Source: Gymnopus androsaceus JB14 (Eukaryota; Basidiomycota; Agaricomycetes; Agaricales; Omphalotaceae). From it: a DNA stretch of 64,000 nt. Numbering within the stretch: the first letter of the stretch is position 1; every line of letters starts with the position of its first letter. The stretch spans positions 1 to 64,000 of the forward strand of contig ML769658.1 in assembly GCA_009733575.1 (NCBI GenBank), in the 5' to 3' direction. The notes beneath the pieces were generated by a model, which did not search any database, had not been told where the DNA came from, and saw only the letters and a list, made by a program, of their open reading frames with translations. A program made the position numbers and the translations under genes. This document shows, one piece after another, positions 34,856 through 45,640 of the stretch.

Positions 34856-36172
34856 TCAAGATTTCTGCTCATCCAAGACAATGAACTTTGGACAGGCACT
34901 TGAGCACGTTGAGAACGTTTTCCTAAACGCTGGTGAAGTATTTGATGATTCGAGATGGTGTCTGAGAGTTGCAGTACTATTTTTTATTATATAAGTTGAT
35001 ATTAATCCATTAAAATGAGAAATATACAAATCAACTTTACCTATAAGTGTTAATTTTTTATTTCTTTTACTTAAATCCTCATATTTAGAATCAAAAACTT
35101 TACTACCAATAATTTCCTTACTAAAATTTTCTAATAATTTATTTCCACCTTTATTAAAATCTTTTAATCTAAAAACACTAATCATTATATTTCTTAATTC
35201 CTCAACCTTTCTCAATAATAAATCTCCATCACGAGATTCGATTATATTACATTTTCTAGCAAAAGATAATAAATTTTTCTCAATAAAATCATCAACTTTA
35301 ATAATAACATCCTCACTTAATTTAACCATTCCTATTTTAGATAAATTATCTGTATTATCATCTTTATTCAAATCAACATAATTCCAAATTCTTTCAATTG
35401 AATTATCTCCTAATCCAAATAATCCTAATAATTCAGAAACATTATTTCTTAATTCATTAATTTTTTTAAAATTACCATCATTCTTCATTAAAACAATTTT
35501 ATTAAGTAAAGAAAAAAGTAATTGATCGAATTCATTTAAAACATCCTTAATCTTAATATCATCATTAAATTCAATTAAATTTCTATTAATTTTATTTTTA
35601 AATAATTCAAATTCATTACTTATCAAACTTTTATTTATATCTTTTCCATGATCTTTAACTTGTCCTTGATCTAGATTTTTATCATGATTTTCTACTAACT
35701 CTTGATCTTTACCTTCGCTTTCAACTAACCAATCCTCTCTTAATTTGCTATCCTCTTTATCGAAATTCTCCGCATACAAACTCTCATGCACATGATTGTT
35801 ATCTTTATAACTATTATTAACATTACTATCCAAATAACTATTAATCAAATTATTATTATTATTAGAATTAGAATTATTATTAGAAGATTCCAAACTCTTG
35901 CTCATATCCTTGTTCTGTATAATACTATTTAAATCATTAATATTATTATTCCGATAACAATTAGATGTAGAAAAATTCATCATATTAGATAACTCTCCTC
36001 TATATCTGTTTAAAAGTTTAACAGACAAATCAAACTTACTTTCCCAATTGTTCAGAATCACCTCGAGGGTACGCACGGCCGGCATCGAAGTAAATGCGAC
36101 AGGATGTGGAGTAGAAGGACGCGAAATAATGATGGAATTACGGGGTGGAGTCGAAGGGCGGGAGATGTCCAT
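34856..36172 (-). CDS. AT-rich, Asn/Lys-rich 438-codon ORF of unknown origin
   Basis: The ORF starts MDISRPSTPPRN at 36172 and is open for 438 codons. Positions 34980-36036 are extremely AT-rich and differ sharply from both flanks. The encoded protein there is rich in Asn, Asp, Lys, Ile and Leu, with poly-Asn runs (SNNNSNSNNNNN) and charged helical segments, and uses mostly A/T-ending codons. The first 45 and last 35 codons have ordinary base composition and repeat SRPSTP twice. Trp codons are TGG. At the edges there is a perfect GTAAGT (36039-36034, minus strand) and an ATAG (34980-34977), and TACT occurs at both borders, so it could be an insertion or even an oversized intron. I recognise no domain; whether it is expressed is open. 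Confidence 0.45.
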   Translation of the reverse strand: MDISRPSTPPRNSIIISRPSTPHPVAFTSMPAVRTLEVILNNWESKFDLSVKLLNRYRGELSNMMNFSTSNCYRNNNINDLNSIIQNKDMSKSLESSNNNSNSNNNNNLINSYLDSNVNNSYKDNNHVHESLYAENFDKEDSKLREDWLVESEGKDQELVENHDKNLDQGQVKDHGKDINKSLISNEFELFKNKINRNLIEFNDDIKIKDVLNEFDQLLFSLLNKIVLMKNDGNFKKINELRNNVSELLGLFGLGDNSIERIWNYVDLNKDDNTDNLSKIGMVKLSEDVIIKVDDFIEKNLLSFARKCNIIESRDGDLLLRKVEELRNIMISVFRLKDFNKGGNKLLENFSKEIIGSKVFDSKYEDLSKRNKKLTLIGKVDLYISHFNGLISTYIIKNSTATLRHHLESSNTSPAFRKTFSTCSSACPKFIVLDEQKS

Positions 36173-36420
36173 GGCATGGGAGGAGGTTGTATGCGGGGCT
36201 TGGCGTAAAGGTTGTTGCGCGGATGGGAGGCTAATAAGTAATCAGAGAATTGTAGTTGAACCCCTCGAATTTTGGCTTACCCGGGTGGGCTGGGACTACG
36301 AGGCCATAGTTCAGCCATAATTGCTTCGTCATCACTGCGGGGACTGGGACTTTGAGGCGAAATTTCGGTGGCAATTATCAGTTCATCGTTGCTTGGTCCG
36401 GGACTTTGAAGTGGTAAATC

Positions 36421-37239
36421 TAGGGTTTAAAAGTGCGGTTCATTAACCGCTTAAAAACCGCCAACTGCACTGCACTGAACTGCGGTGCAGATAAAAAAAC
36501 ATTGCACCGGTGCAGCGGTTGCACTGCAGTGCAGTTCTCGGTTTTCTAGAATTTGAAAATTCAAATAACCGATAAAAACCGGTGCAAACCGGTGGTGCAC
36601 TGGTGCAATTTTCCATACTAAGTAAGTGTGTATATACTTGTAGTATGGTAAGTATTTACTTACAGTGTTTACTTACAGTACTTATCAGTACTATAGTAGG
36701 TATTTTACTTGAGTTTCCATGCTTACTGTTACAATACTTACTTACAGTGATTACTTACTAACTAGTAGTAGTATACAGTAAGTACTTATGAGCATACTTA
36801 TATTAATACCAATACTTACCAACCAGTAGTAGTATACAGTAAGTACTTATGAGCATATATTAATACTAATACTTACAAGTTACAGTCACTTATGCTCACT
36901 AAGTACTGATGAATATTGCTACCAAATACTAGTATCAACATTAGTAGCAACCTTTACTTACTGGAATGACCTCTTTAATACATTTTTGTAGTAAATATAC
37001 AAGTTGTTGAGTTTTTGAAGCTACTGGAACTGCAGTTTGAACCGGTTCTGCACCAGTTTGCACTGATTAGCTGCAGAACCGGTGCAAACCGCATAACTGC
37101 ACTGAACTTGCACCGGTGCAACTTAGAACTGCAGTGCAGTGCAAGGTTTGCCAAAATTGAGTATTTTTAGCACCGGTGCAGTTTCCGGTTCTCTAAAAAT
37201 GGCTCTAAAAACCGAACTGCACCGCACTTTAGAACCCTA
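36421..37239. mobile_element. 819-bp hAT-type MITE with 8-bp target duplication
   Basis: It is flanked by the direct repeat GGTAAATC at 36413-36420 and 37240-37247. The ends are inverted: left tagggtttaaaagtgcggtt, right (reverse complement) tagggttctaaagtgcggtg. Both subterminal zones are full of GTGCAGT/ACTGCAC words (36450-36610 and 37030-37220), and the middle has repeated tacttacagt words. It has no coding capacity. Ends and 8-bp duplication assign it to hAT. Confidence 0.9.
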
Positions 37240-37247
37240 GGTAAATC

Positions 37248-38800
37248 TCTCCTAACCCCTTCATCCGCCTGAGAATCCCTCCGATTTTTTTTCCAATCCT
37301 CAAAGGCTAATCTCCTCATTGTGTCATTCATCATGAAATTGTGGTATTGAAGGGGACTAGTTAGTTAGCGCTCCGAGGCTCGCTAACTAACAATAACTGA
37401 ATGAATCCAGTTATTGGGCAATGGAAAAGGTGATTCGTTCGAGTTGAGTGCGTAGATGGTGGTTGGAACAAAGTGCTAAAGGGACCTGTGCTAGGCGCCA
37501 GCACTCTAAATAAGCAACGGAAACAGTAATAAAATAAAATAAAAAGACTTACCATGGGCCTGAGAGGTTTAGGGGAGTCTTGAGTAGTAATTCCGGCAGG
37601 TAATGAGCGTCGAGAGCAAAGTCGAACGCCAACGAATCACGTTCGGTAAGTCGGTCCGTGGGCGCTTAACAGGTATTTCTTTCGAGCTCGTTGTTTAAAA
37701 CAACGGTCTCGAGCAGCAAGATGGCACCAGATACCATCCGGACCCACCAGGCTCGATTTAATACATCTGCTTGGTCTCTTATATTCAAGAAGTTTACCCA
37801 ATGAGCAAAATACCGTTGATAGTAAGTAGTTTAGATTTGGTAAGGGCGCCCCGACACATTGAATATCACCACGGCTGGCTTGTCTACTCAATTTGTAACG
37901 CTCTGGGGCAGTTATACACTCAATTTCGATGTCTACCAGGAGTAATGCATCGTAGGTACATTATGCAGTAAAATTTCATTGACTGAGTGAGGGTATAATT
38001 CCCGACACTGTTTAACGTGTCTCTGGTATACTAACTTTACCAGAAAGTAAGTATAACCATGTCGAGTTAGCTTGACTGATCTGAGCAGCTTTAGTTTTGC
38101 TCATTATGTTTGTATAGTACCTAATATCCCATCCTCAAATCTTGAGGCCCGTATCTCAATTGTTTTATTGTCGAGCTCGCTGTTATGCAAGGCGGACTTG
38201 ATTTTTGATACATATTTCTGCAATATAATCATATTGTGGGCTATTTTTATTTAATTTTGATACAGTTTTCACTCAGAATGTGCAATGTACTACCAAGAGC
38301 AATATCTGGTGGGTCCGAGAGCTATGCAGAATCATCTTCATACTCAATGAATTGTGCTGAACAACGATTGTTGACAAAGCGCCCATCTTCCAAAACGTTC
38401 TCACACTGCCTTCTTGCTTCGATCAACCGTCCTATGGGTACAGCTCTCCTCAAACATTCTACATTCCACTAATGTTCTACCCACACAATGTCCGCCTTCA
38501 GAAGCGGCTTTGTCACCCTTGTACTCTCCAGCATATCACCGGCTCAATCTTGCCACAAGTCACACCCACATCCTATACCAAATCTTTTCACTCATTATCT
38601 TTTTGACAACATTCAATGCCTTACTCCACTCAACAACAACTATCGGCCGTATGTCTCCTATTCGCGAATCCTTTCCTACTTCGACTCCCAAAAGACCTGA
38701 ATTCTTGTACGATTTGGTGAGTAATGCATTTGGGCTAACTGGGCGTGGAAGTCATCTCGACTCTGCTCAGGTTCAATGTTGTCTCTCAAACAAACAGCGC
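37248..38800. other. No clear gene; small hairpins
   Basis: The right flank of the hAT MITE contains a hairpin at about 37360-37391 (ttagttagcg...cgctaactaa). The ORFs here are short and lack family resemblance. The last part (38290-38800) may contain eroded upstream exons of the kinase fragment that follows, because a Ser/Pro-rich frame ends in TPKRPEFLYDL before a GTGAGT donor near 38715. No kinase domain is visible. Confidence 0.4.
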
Positions 38801-38959
38801 ATAAATTCGTCAACACTTTCATTGCCGCTGACAAGTCTGCCCAATTCCATCGTCATACCGACATTCCGTCCACCGCTTCCAACTGCCTCGATGCTCAATG
38901 ATGTCTCCCATTCTCACGTAGTTCAAGCATCCCCAAAACCAAAGCTTCACAAATGTGGC

Positions 38960-40720
38960 TACCCCTCCGAATGTCGACTTAAAGCATCCAACTTTGTTCG
39001 ACTGCTCTGTCATGCGTCAGTGTTAACACTGCAGATGTTCATTTCGTACATCTCATGCACTATAGTAGCAATATATTTTAACATTCTTCTTTATGCAGCT
39101 ACCGTGGCCTAAAGACCCTTGTCGACCTCCTAGATGAAGATCCCTCCTCACCCACACAAGCCCCACTTGTCGTACATGCTCTAAATGGTATTGCTAGCGT
39201 ATTTGAGCTGCAGTTGCCTACAACCAAGAATGATTTCTGTAGGATGTTCGTTAGGGAAGGGTTGTTGGATCCACTTAGTGGGGCTTTGTTGAATCTTATG
39301 GCAAGTGGGAATGAGAGTAAAGATTCGGAGGAGTGAGAAGGAGAGGAGAATAATAGTGGGGATAGTTTGGACAGCGCTGATTATCAAAATCCTTTTGGTA
39401 TTCTCGCAGGTCTCGCAGTCGGATTTACATGTGAGGAACACGGTTGGAAGGAGGAAGGTTGTTCGGAGTACGTCAGGCTTTATTTCTTGTCGATTATTGG
39501 CTGAATGACTGTTTTGGATAGGACTCTTACATGCCTGCGAACTACTGGAACTGGAATGTCTCGTGCTGATGCTTAAAGCCGTGAAACATCTTTTGATGAA
39601 CGTTGCTCTGCTGGATGTGCTACAGAATGCCAATGCTATTGAAATCCTCGTACGTATCTTGGAGGAGCAGGCTACAAGTCCGTATAGCACAGTATGTCTT
39701 TCCACGCAATTTGCGCAATGCAGCAAACTAACCCTCCTGTAGGAAGTATCCAATCACATCTTCCAAACTTGCTTTAACCTCTGCCGCTTGAGCAAATCCC
39801 GTCAAGAAGAAGCTGCACAAGCAGGTATCATGCCTTGCTTACAATGCATTGCCGAAACACAACCACCCCTCAAACAATTCGCGCTCCTGATTTTGTGTGA
39901 TATGGGGAAGAGCTGTTGAATGTTATTGTGGCAGCATAATGGGTTGAATATGTATCTCAAATTGTTGGAGGACCCATATTTCCAAGCTAGTGTGTTGGAG
40001 TCAATTTTGTCTTGGTTAGTTGTCTGGTCTCCTTGTGTGTTCAGAGGGAATGTGAAACTCTTTTCTAGGCTCCAAGACGAACCTTCACACGTCCAAGATG
40101 CCCTAATCAAACCAGAAGCCATCCGTTCCATCATCAACTGTTTCATTACCGCCAAAGCAAACTCATTTGAAAACCTCCTTGAACTCTTCCTCAAGCTCAC
40201 GTGTATATCCATGCGTGTTACCACCGCCTTTAGTTGCTCTGCACCGTTCTTCCGGAGGGTAGCAGATTGGCTGGCACATAATACCAAGCCTGTGGTATGG
40301 CTCAACCTCTTGTGGATCCTCAAATCTGTCTGTGAGGCGCATCCAAATAGAGGAATACGTGTTGAGAGGGTGGGGAGATGCATGTTCAAGGTGTCGACCC
40401 CGTCCTCGGTCTTGCTCACACTCGCATTTGCATTCACGCTCGAGGTCACTCTCTCTCCGACTGGTGGCTATGGCCAAGCCCAAATCTCTGCGTACCCACG
40501 ACACATGGTACACACGGTTTACACTCCCCAGACTTAGAACGTCTGCGACTGGAAAACCTGCATGCCGAGAAAATTTGATCCCATTCTTCGCTCGCAAACT
40601 AAATTGCCTTTATCCACCTCTACCTCCGGACTTCCTCGGGCCTCGACTAGCCTCGATATGGCACATGATAGCACATCCTCAGGCTGAATTTGAGGTGGAA
40701 GAACTACGACAAGTTTGAGG
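38960..40720 (+). pseudogene. C-terminal part of a Cdc7/SepH-type septation kinase
   Basis: Spliced exons encode the ARM-like C-terminal half of the septation-initiation kinase (S. pombe Cdc7, A. nidulans SepH, Cdc15-like). Recognisable pieces are FVRLLCH; after an intron, GLKTLVDLLDEDPSS, ASVFELQLPTTKNDFCRMF and VREGLLDPLSGALLN (39110-39300); FSQVSQSDLHVRN (39400-39440); LECLVLMLKAVKHLLMN and NANAIEILVRILEEQ (39550-39670); and ISTMYLKLL-like LNMYLKLLEDPYF with SFENLLELF (39945-40190). Introns such as 40014-40070 are normal. The N-terminal kinase domain that defines the enzyme is absent from the window upstream, and the frame between 39300 and 39400 is disturbed, so this is probably a partial gene copy, not a working kinase. 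The real gene should be elsewhere. Confidence 0.7.
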
Positions 40721-41410
40721 AATGCGAGCTCGCAACTATATCCTCACATTCAAGAACACTCTATCCCAATTCTGCTGAGCTCGGCGAACGGCTCCCGAGA
40801 GATCGAGGGCAAGAGCATAGGGTATGGGGACCTACAGTGTTTACATTTCTGACGTCAGTAAGTAACGATGATGTACTATCTACGAGGCTTGTGAACAAGG
40901 GTGGGCCATAGATTGAATCAGCCTTTTTGATATACAGCATCGTTGAATAAGTAATTAAATAATAATGTATATTATTAATACATTATTATACCACGCATGA
41001 AGTAGCTGTCATAGATCAATTACACCCCAAAGTATGTATCGCTCAAATGGCAAACATGTTAACACGTCCCGTTTCTATGCGTGAATCACGAGATTAATAT
41101 CAGAAGCGCTGAGGGTTCTAATCCTCATGCTACCAATATTTTACTTGGCTCAACCACCGTCCGGGGCCAGATCCGTAAGGAGTCCGGCCCATCCATCTTA
41201 TCACGGAGGACGGTAATTGATGATGATTTAATCACAATGGTCCGGATTATCAGCGTTGACAAATATGCCAGATGATCCCCTTGGGTATTTGCCCAAGGGA
41301 TTGTATCCCTGCCAACTGCCCTATATTGAGGCCTTGGGCAACTACCCTTGCTGATCACATCAGACTTTGGGTAGTTCACCAAGGCTGATGTGATCAGGTA
41401 GCTGCTACAG

Positions 41411-44148
41411 GTGGAGGATGACAGTGAAGAATGGCTCTTTGTGGTGCAGTGGCTCACCGACAACATCGATACGCTAATGAACGAGACGTCTGGTAACCAG
41501 TTGGCATCCACTGTCCCTCCTGCTCCCTCACCTCCTCACCTTCGTAAATCAGACATATTCAATTTTAGTGCATTTGGAGGTTACCCAATGGATATTGACT
41601 ACGACTTGGTGGTGGATTCCACTCATCCTGCCAATTCATTGAGTGTCGAGACTTTGTCTTTGACATCCCAAAACTTGGAAGTTGTTCCTGGCAGTACATC
41701 TGCTTCTCAAAATACAAACGACGCAGCCTTAGCAGCCCCGTTGACCTCCGATGCACATGAGCCTCCGAAGGTTAAACTTTCATTGAAGGAGTATAAGGCT
41801 CAAAGGAAGCAGCATGAGGTGGAAACGGACATTCACCAATCAGCCTCTCCCGCTCCCCCACCTGTCACTCAGAAAGTTGTTTGTAGTCCTACCACCAATA
41901 GCACGGCAACTTGTAAGCATTTTTTTTTCAGTCCATATCCAGTATGTCTTCATTAATCATTTCTCCCTTAGCTCGTACTTCAGCTGCTGCTCCACTCGCT
42001 CCTGCTCCCAATGACACTCATACTTCCGCTCCAACTGATTCAAAACTTCGTCAGTATTTTTTTTAAATCGTACCTAGTTATTCAATACTGATTTGCTCTG
42101 GTTAGCTCTTCGTTCATTCAACGGATGTGTGGGTACATTCTTCCGTGAACTCGGTCTGTTCGTGACGACTCCAAACATGGACATTGTGCACACCCCACTC
42201 GGTGTCTGCAAAACTTGTATGCAATGTCAGAATCACTTCGGTCAGGACGACCCATGTTATTGGCCCCAGCCATTTCATGAGACAGTTGGCCATCTCGCTG
42301 CGATTCCCAGTCCACAGGTCTCAGAAAATCAGCCTCTCTACTGGGCTTGGTATCAACTGGTCTCTGCAGACTTCCAACAGATCCATGTTCCAGGTTTGGA
42401 TGGTATGGTGCGCTTGTCGACATCTCTTGAAGAACATCTGAGGGAGATGTGTGCGGCTGTCTTGGATTCCACTCTCAAACTTCCAGCAAAGCTGCTAAAC
42501 GATACCTATGTTGTTCGGAATTGAGATCAGCTTCGCAAATACCTTGAACGTCTGGACAAACCTGGATCCCGGAATATTGTTTCATTACAGCTAGCCTGCA
42601 TGCAGCGCATCGTTCTTGAGTTATATGCGCGGGCACAGTGGTTGGAAAAGTGGCTTCCTCGTCTCAACAGTGTTGATTTTTCATACCATTTGGAACCTAC
42701 TGTCATGGGCGCATTCACGGGAGACTTGAATGTGGCTGCAACTTTGTACCGAGTGGGCATGCCAGTCTGGTTAATCCGCCCATATGAGAAGAGGGCACTG
42801 GCGCGCATTGACAGTATTGTGGCTCCTCTCAGCAAGGGTTTATATCAAAAGCTGCCCATTCAAGACTCGGAGGATTTCTTTTTTGATGTCTCTGACAATG
42901 ACCCACCCCATCCTACAATCTACACTGGCCTCCCTGGACATTACAAGTGGTACTCTCAGATGGCGATTTATATCCTACAACAATTTAGCTCTGGGGTCGT
43001 CGGGTCTTTCCAAAACGAACTCAATCGCACGCCTGGTTCCTCTCTCCTCCAGAATGCATCTTCTTTTGGTGGTGTTCAACCTCAGGCAAAATCTTTGAGC
43101 TCTACGTTGGAATGGCTGGATGTTACGAGCTGTCAGTGGGTGTCTTGCCCTCAGCCCAGAAAGAAGGCTAATCAAGGTATGTTATTGTTTACATTGTATG
43201 TACATGTTAATAACTTTATACTTAGGTTGGTCATCCGAGTCTCAAGAACGGAACCGATTTTTGGGTATCACTCATGAAGCCTTTCCATCCCGCTTGACCT
43301 GGTGGGATGGGCCCTGCATTCAGCTTCAGGAGCTACAGTGTGACACCGGTCATGCTCTGCTTGGGCACCCATTACCAGATCCTTTCCTTTTCCTCACGTT
43401 GAATAACAAGCTAAAGCCTGAAATCATCATGATGTGGCTTCGTCTGCGTCCGGTGTTCCTCTGGAGGCTGAGCATGCCCGGTGCACCGTTATACAGCAAC
43501 AAGGACTGGAGGGTAATGCTGGAGGCAGCTGAGGGTCATGGTGCCGTGCACACCAAACGTCGGTCGCAGATGATGGAAAAGCTTCAAGCTTTGATCAGGG
43601 TCTCGACATCGACTGGAATTGCACTTGATGAGACACACCTCACCGCTGCCCCTGCCTTATGGAATGGTGTCACAATTCAACTTAACAGCTCTGGGCAGCT
43701 GGACGTTGAACTTGTGCGGGAAATTGTCTGGGAGCTTTACGAGATCAAGTTCCGTCTGGATATGCTCCACATTGAGACTAGGATGGTGCTGGAACCTCAA
43801 GGGGATGATGAGCAAGCAGCAATGGCACTGGAGGTTTGGTTTGAGCGGGAGAGGATGGTTCATCGATGTTGGCCAGGGCAAGCTTATCGACCCCAACACA
43901 AGCATCCGGGCTTCTCGACATGTAACACTCCTTCCACCCGTATTCCTTTTGTCAAAGCGCTGTTCAACTTGGTTCAAGCATGGCCGGGGCCAAAACCAGC
44001 TGAACTTCACCAGCCGTTTCCTGCGGAGACCGACCAGGCTGCTGTATGGGCAGTTGAGGAGGTTTTAGCATCATATTACATCCACACCTTTTTGAAATGC
44101 TTCCAACGACCCCTGAGTATACCACATGTTGCCAATCCTGTTGCTTGA
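41411..44148 (+). pseudogene. Basidiomycete multicopy family gene of unknown function
   Basis: The gene starts MEDDSEEWLFVV at 41411, with a Pro/Ser-rich N-terminus, introns near 41911-41970 and 42048-42105, then a Cys-rich segment (GVCKTCMQCQNHFGQDDPC near 42210-42255). A long conserved core follows: LQLACMQRI, HLEPTVMGAFTGDLNVAATLYR (42690-42750), GMPVWLIRPY, a GTATGT...CTTAG intron at 43175-43225, LGHPLPDPF, then LVREIVWELYEIKFRLDML near 43710-43770. It ends near ASYYIHTFLKCFQ at 44148. I know this as a protein type repeated in many Agaricomycete genomes, without assigned function. An in-frame TGA at 42522-42524 lies between LLNDTYVVRN and DQLRKYLERL, so this copy may be dead unless that codon is spliced out. 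Confidence 0.55.
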
Positions 44149-45070
44149 TGATATGTACTTTCTCCACCTGTCGTTGTTCATTTCCTACCCTTCCAATTAC
44201 ATCACTGACCTGGTGCAGGCAGTTTTTGGCTCCGATGGTTGGCTTGATCTTGGCATTGAACTTTTTTTTGCATGCATCAAACATCTTACTTATGTTTTAC
44301 TCGCAACTTTTGAGTATTATTTTTTGTAATATATCTCGTTTTTGGCTGCATGAGCATCCTCAGGACATTCCCAAAGTTTTTCTCACTGCCTCATCTTCCT
44401 CCGTGTTGTGTTAGCTGGTCAGCACTAAATGTCAGACTAGGTGCCGCTAGCGGTGGGGCTACCCTAGATCCAGTATCTTGGGTTTCTTTGCGTTTATATG
44501 AAAATTGGCACGGTGTTTCACTCTTTTTCCATTTCGCATCACTTTTGCTTATTGGTACTTGGTGCGTCATTGTTCTCCATTGCCATATAGTAACTGACAT
44601 TGCCTACTTACAGATGTCTGACTTGGTCGTGAACTTTGCGGAGCTGCCGTTTCACAGCTCCCAACTTAAGTTTATTGGGTACATCAAAGACAATGGGTCT
44701 CGCTATGTTGGGTATATGAAAGAGGTTGCAAAATCATTCAATTTTAAGGTATGTAGTTGCGTTCTCCCTCTTTCATGGTTGTTCTAATGTATTCGTTCTG
44801 GTTAGTACCTATCAAAGTACATTTCTTTGAGCGGGACATACTGAGTCGGCCTTGGGTGGACATTGGTGACACTCAAATTTTACTTTTGGAGAACAAGTTG
44901 CCAGCTGGGAGCTTCTGGGAAGATGTGCATATTATTTCTTGCACTTTTGCCATCATACTAATTGACCTTTTAAAGTTTCAGCCCATCCGTTGCATGGCCC
45001 ATGTGGAATCGCTGAGGTGTAAAGAGTTATTGAGTAACTTGAGTCAGGCAAATACAGATCCTGAGTAGTA
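44149..45070 (+). other. Possible downstream exons, unassigned
   Basis: Around 44612-44750 an acceptor-like cttacag is followed by a coding-like stretch (MSDLVVNFAELPFHSSQLKF...KEVAKSFNFK) and a GTATGT donor at 44750. A second possible exon begins after ggttag near 44807. The protein is not recognised. It might be the end of the preceding gene or a separate small gene. The intervening part shows hydrophobic frames with no support. Confidence 0.3.
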
Positions 45071-45179
45071 CTTCTACAGCCTATGTACTCATCCATTTTG
45101 TTGTCTTCCTCGCACAATGGACTTATCTACAACTGATAAAAGCTTATGATATATACTAAGTATGAGCCAGGCTATAATA

Positions 45180-45265
45180 AGTCTGATAGCTGAGTTGGTT
45201 TAGTGCGTGAGTTGGTTCAGTGCGTGAATATTTACTCACCATCTGAGTTCAAATCTCGAAGGTAG
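45180..45265 (+). repeat. tRNA-like sequence with A and B boxes
   Basis: A segment tagctgagttgg matches a polymerase III A box, and gagttcaaatctc about 50 bases later matches a B box. The part gagttggtttagtgcgt is repeated in tandem once (gagttggttcagtgcgt). No complete cloverleaf with a 7-bp acceptor stem was found, so it is a tRNA pseudogene or the head of a SINE. A related patch with a B-box-like gggttctaatcc lies at 41070-41145. Confidence 0.45.
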
Positions 45266-45319
45266 CATCTTTGATCAATATTAACTTTTAAATTGTTATT
45301 GATTTTAATTTTTCTGAGT

Positions 45320-45640
45320 GCAGGTCAACTGGTACCTGCAGGTCAGTATAAAAAATAAAACTTCTGACCTGTGACCGGGGGCGACCCGTGGGAAACCGGT
45401 ACCGGGACCCGCAGGTCATATACCTGCAGGTATTCCCACGGATCTACCTGCAGGTACCTGGCTGTGACCGGGACTCGTGAGGATCCTTACTCCTGAGGAG
45501 CTCGAAGCTTCGCTGGCCAATGAGGTTGCGCAGAGGTCACTGGCGGCAAACAAGAATCCTGAACAGCGCGAAATCGAAAACGCTCTCCGATTTTGCAATC
45601 AGCTGGAATACTGTATGTTGGAATATCAAAGGTAAATATA
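45320..45640 (+). repeat. Second copy of the hAT-end plus coding-fragment repeat
   Basis: 45320-45480 is packed with CAGGTACCTG and GACCTG words like 30294-30480. 45474-45640 continues into a short open stretch (LTPEELEASLANEVAQ...ENALRFCNQLEYC) homologous to 19320-19447 on the minus strand. Here no gypsy separates the two parts, so it shows the pre-insertion arrangement of that segment. The protein is not identified. Confidence 0.55.

Noticed and set aside
34977..36039. AT-rich block as an ordinary spliceosomal intron
   Set aside because: At 1063 bp it is far longer than the other introns here (45-70 bp) and remains open throughout; the joined flanks give no recognisable protein. Kept only as an alternative.
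40163..40597. Minus-strand ORFs over the kinase fragment
   Set aside because: They are shadows of the plus-strand ARM-repeat exons, which show clear family motifs.
41280..41405. Hairpins such as ccttgggtatttgcccaagg as a terminator or ncRNA
   Set aside because: Short hairpins alone are not evidence in a eukaryotic intergenic region; no promoter or conserved structure is visible.
45180..45265. Functional tRNA gene
   Set aside because: A and B boxes are present, but no 7-bp acceptor stem or proper anticodon arm can be drawn, and the D-arm part is duplicated.
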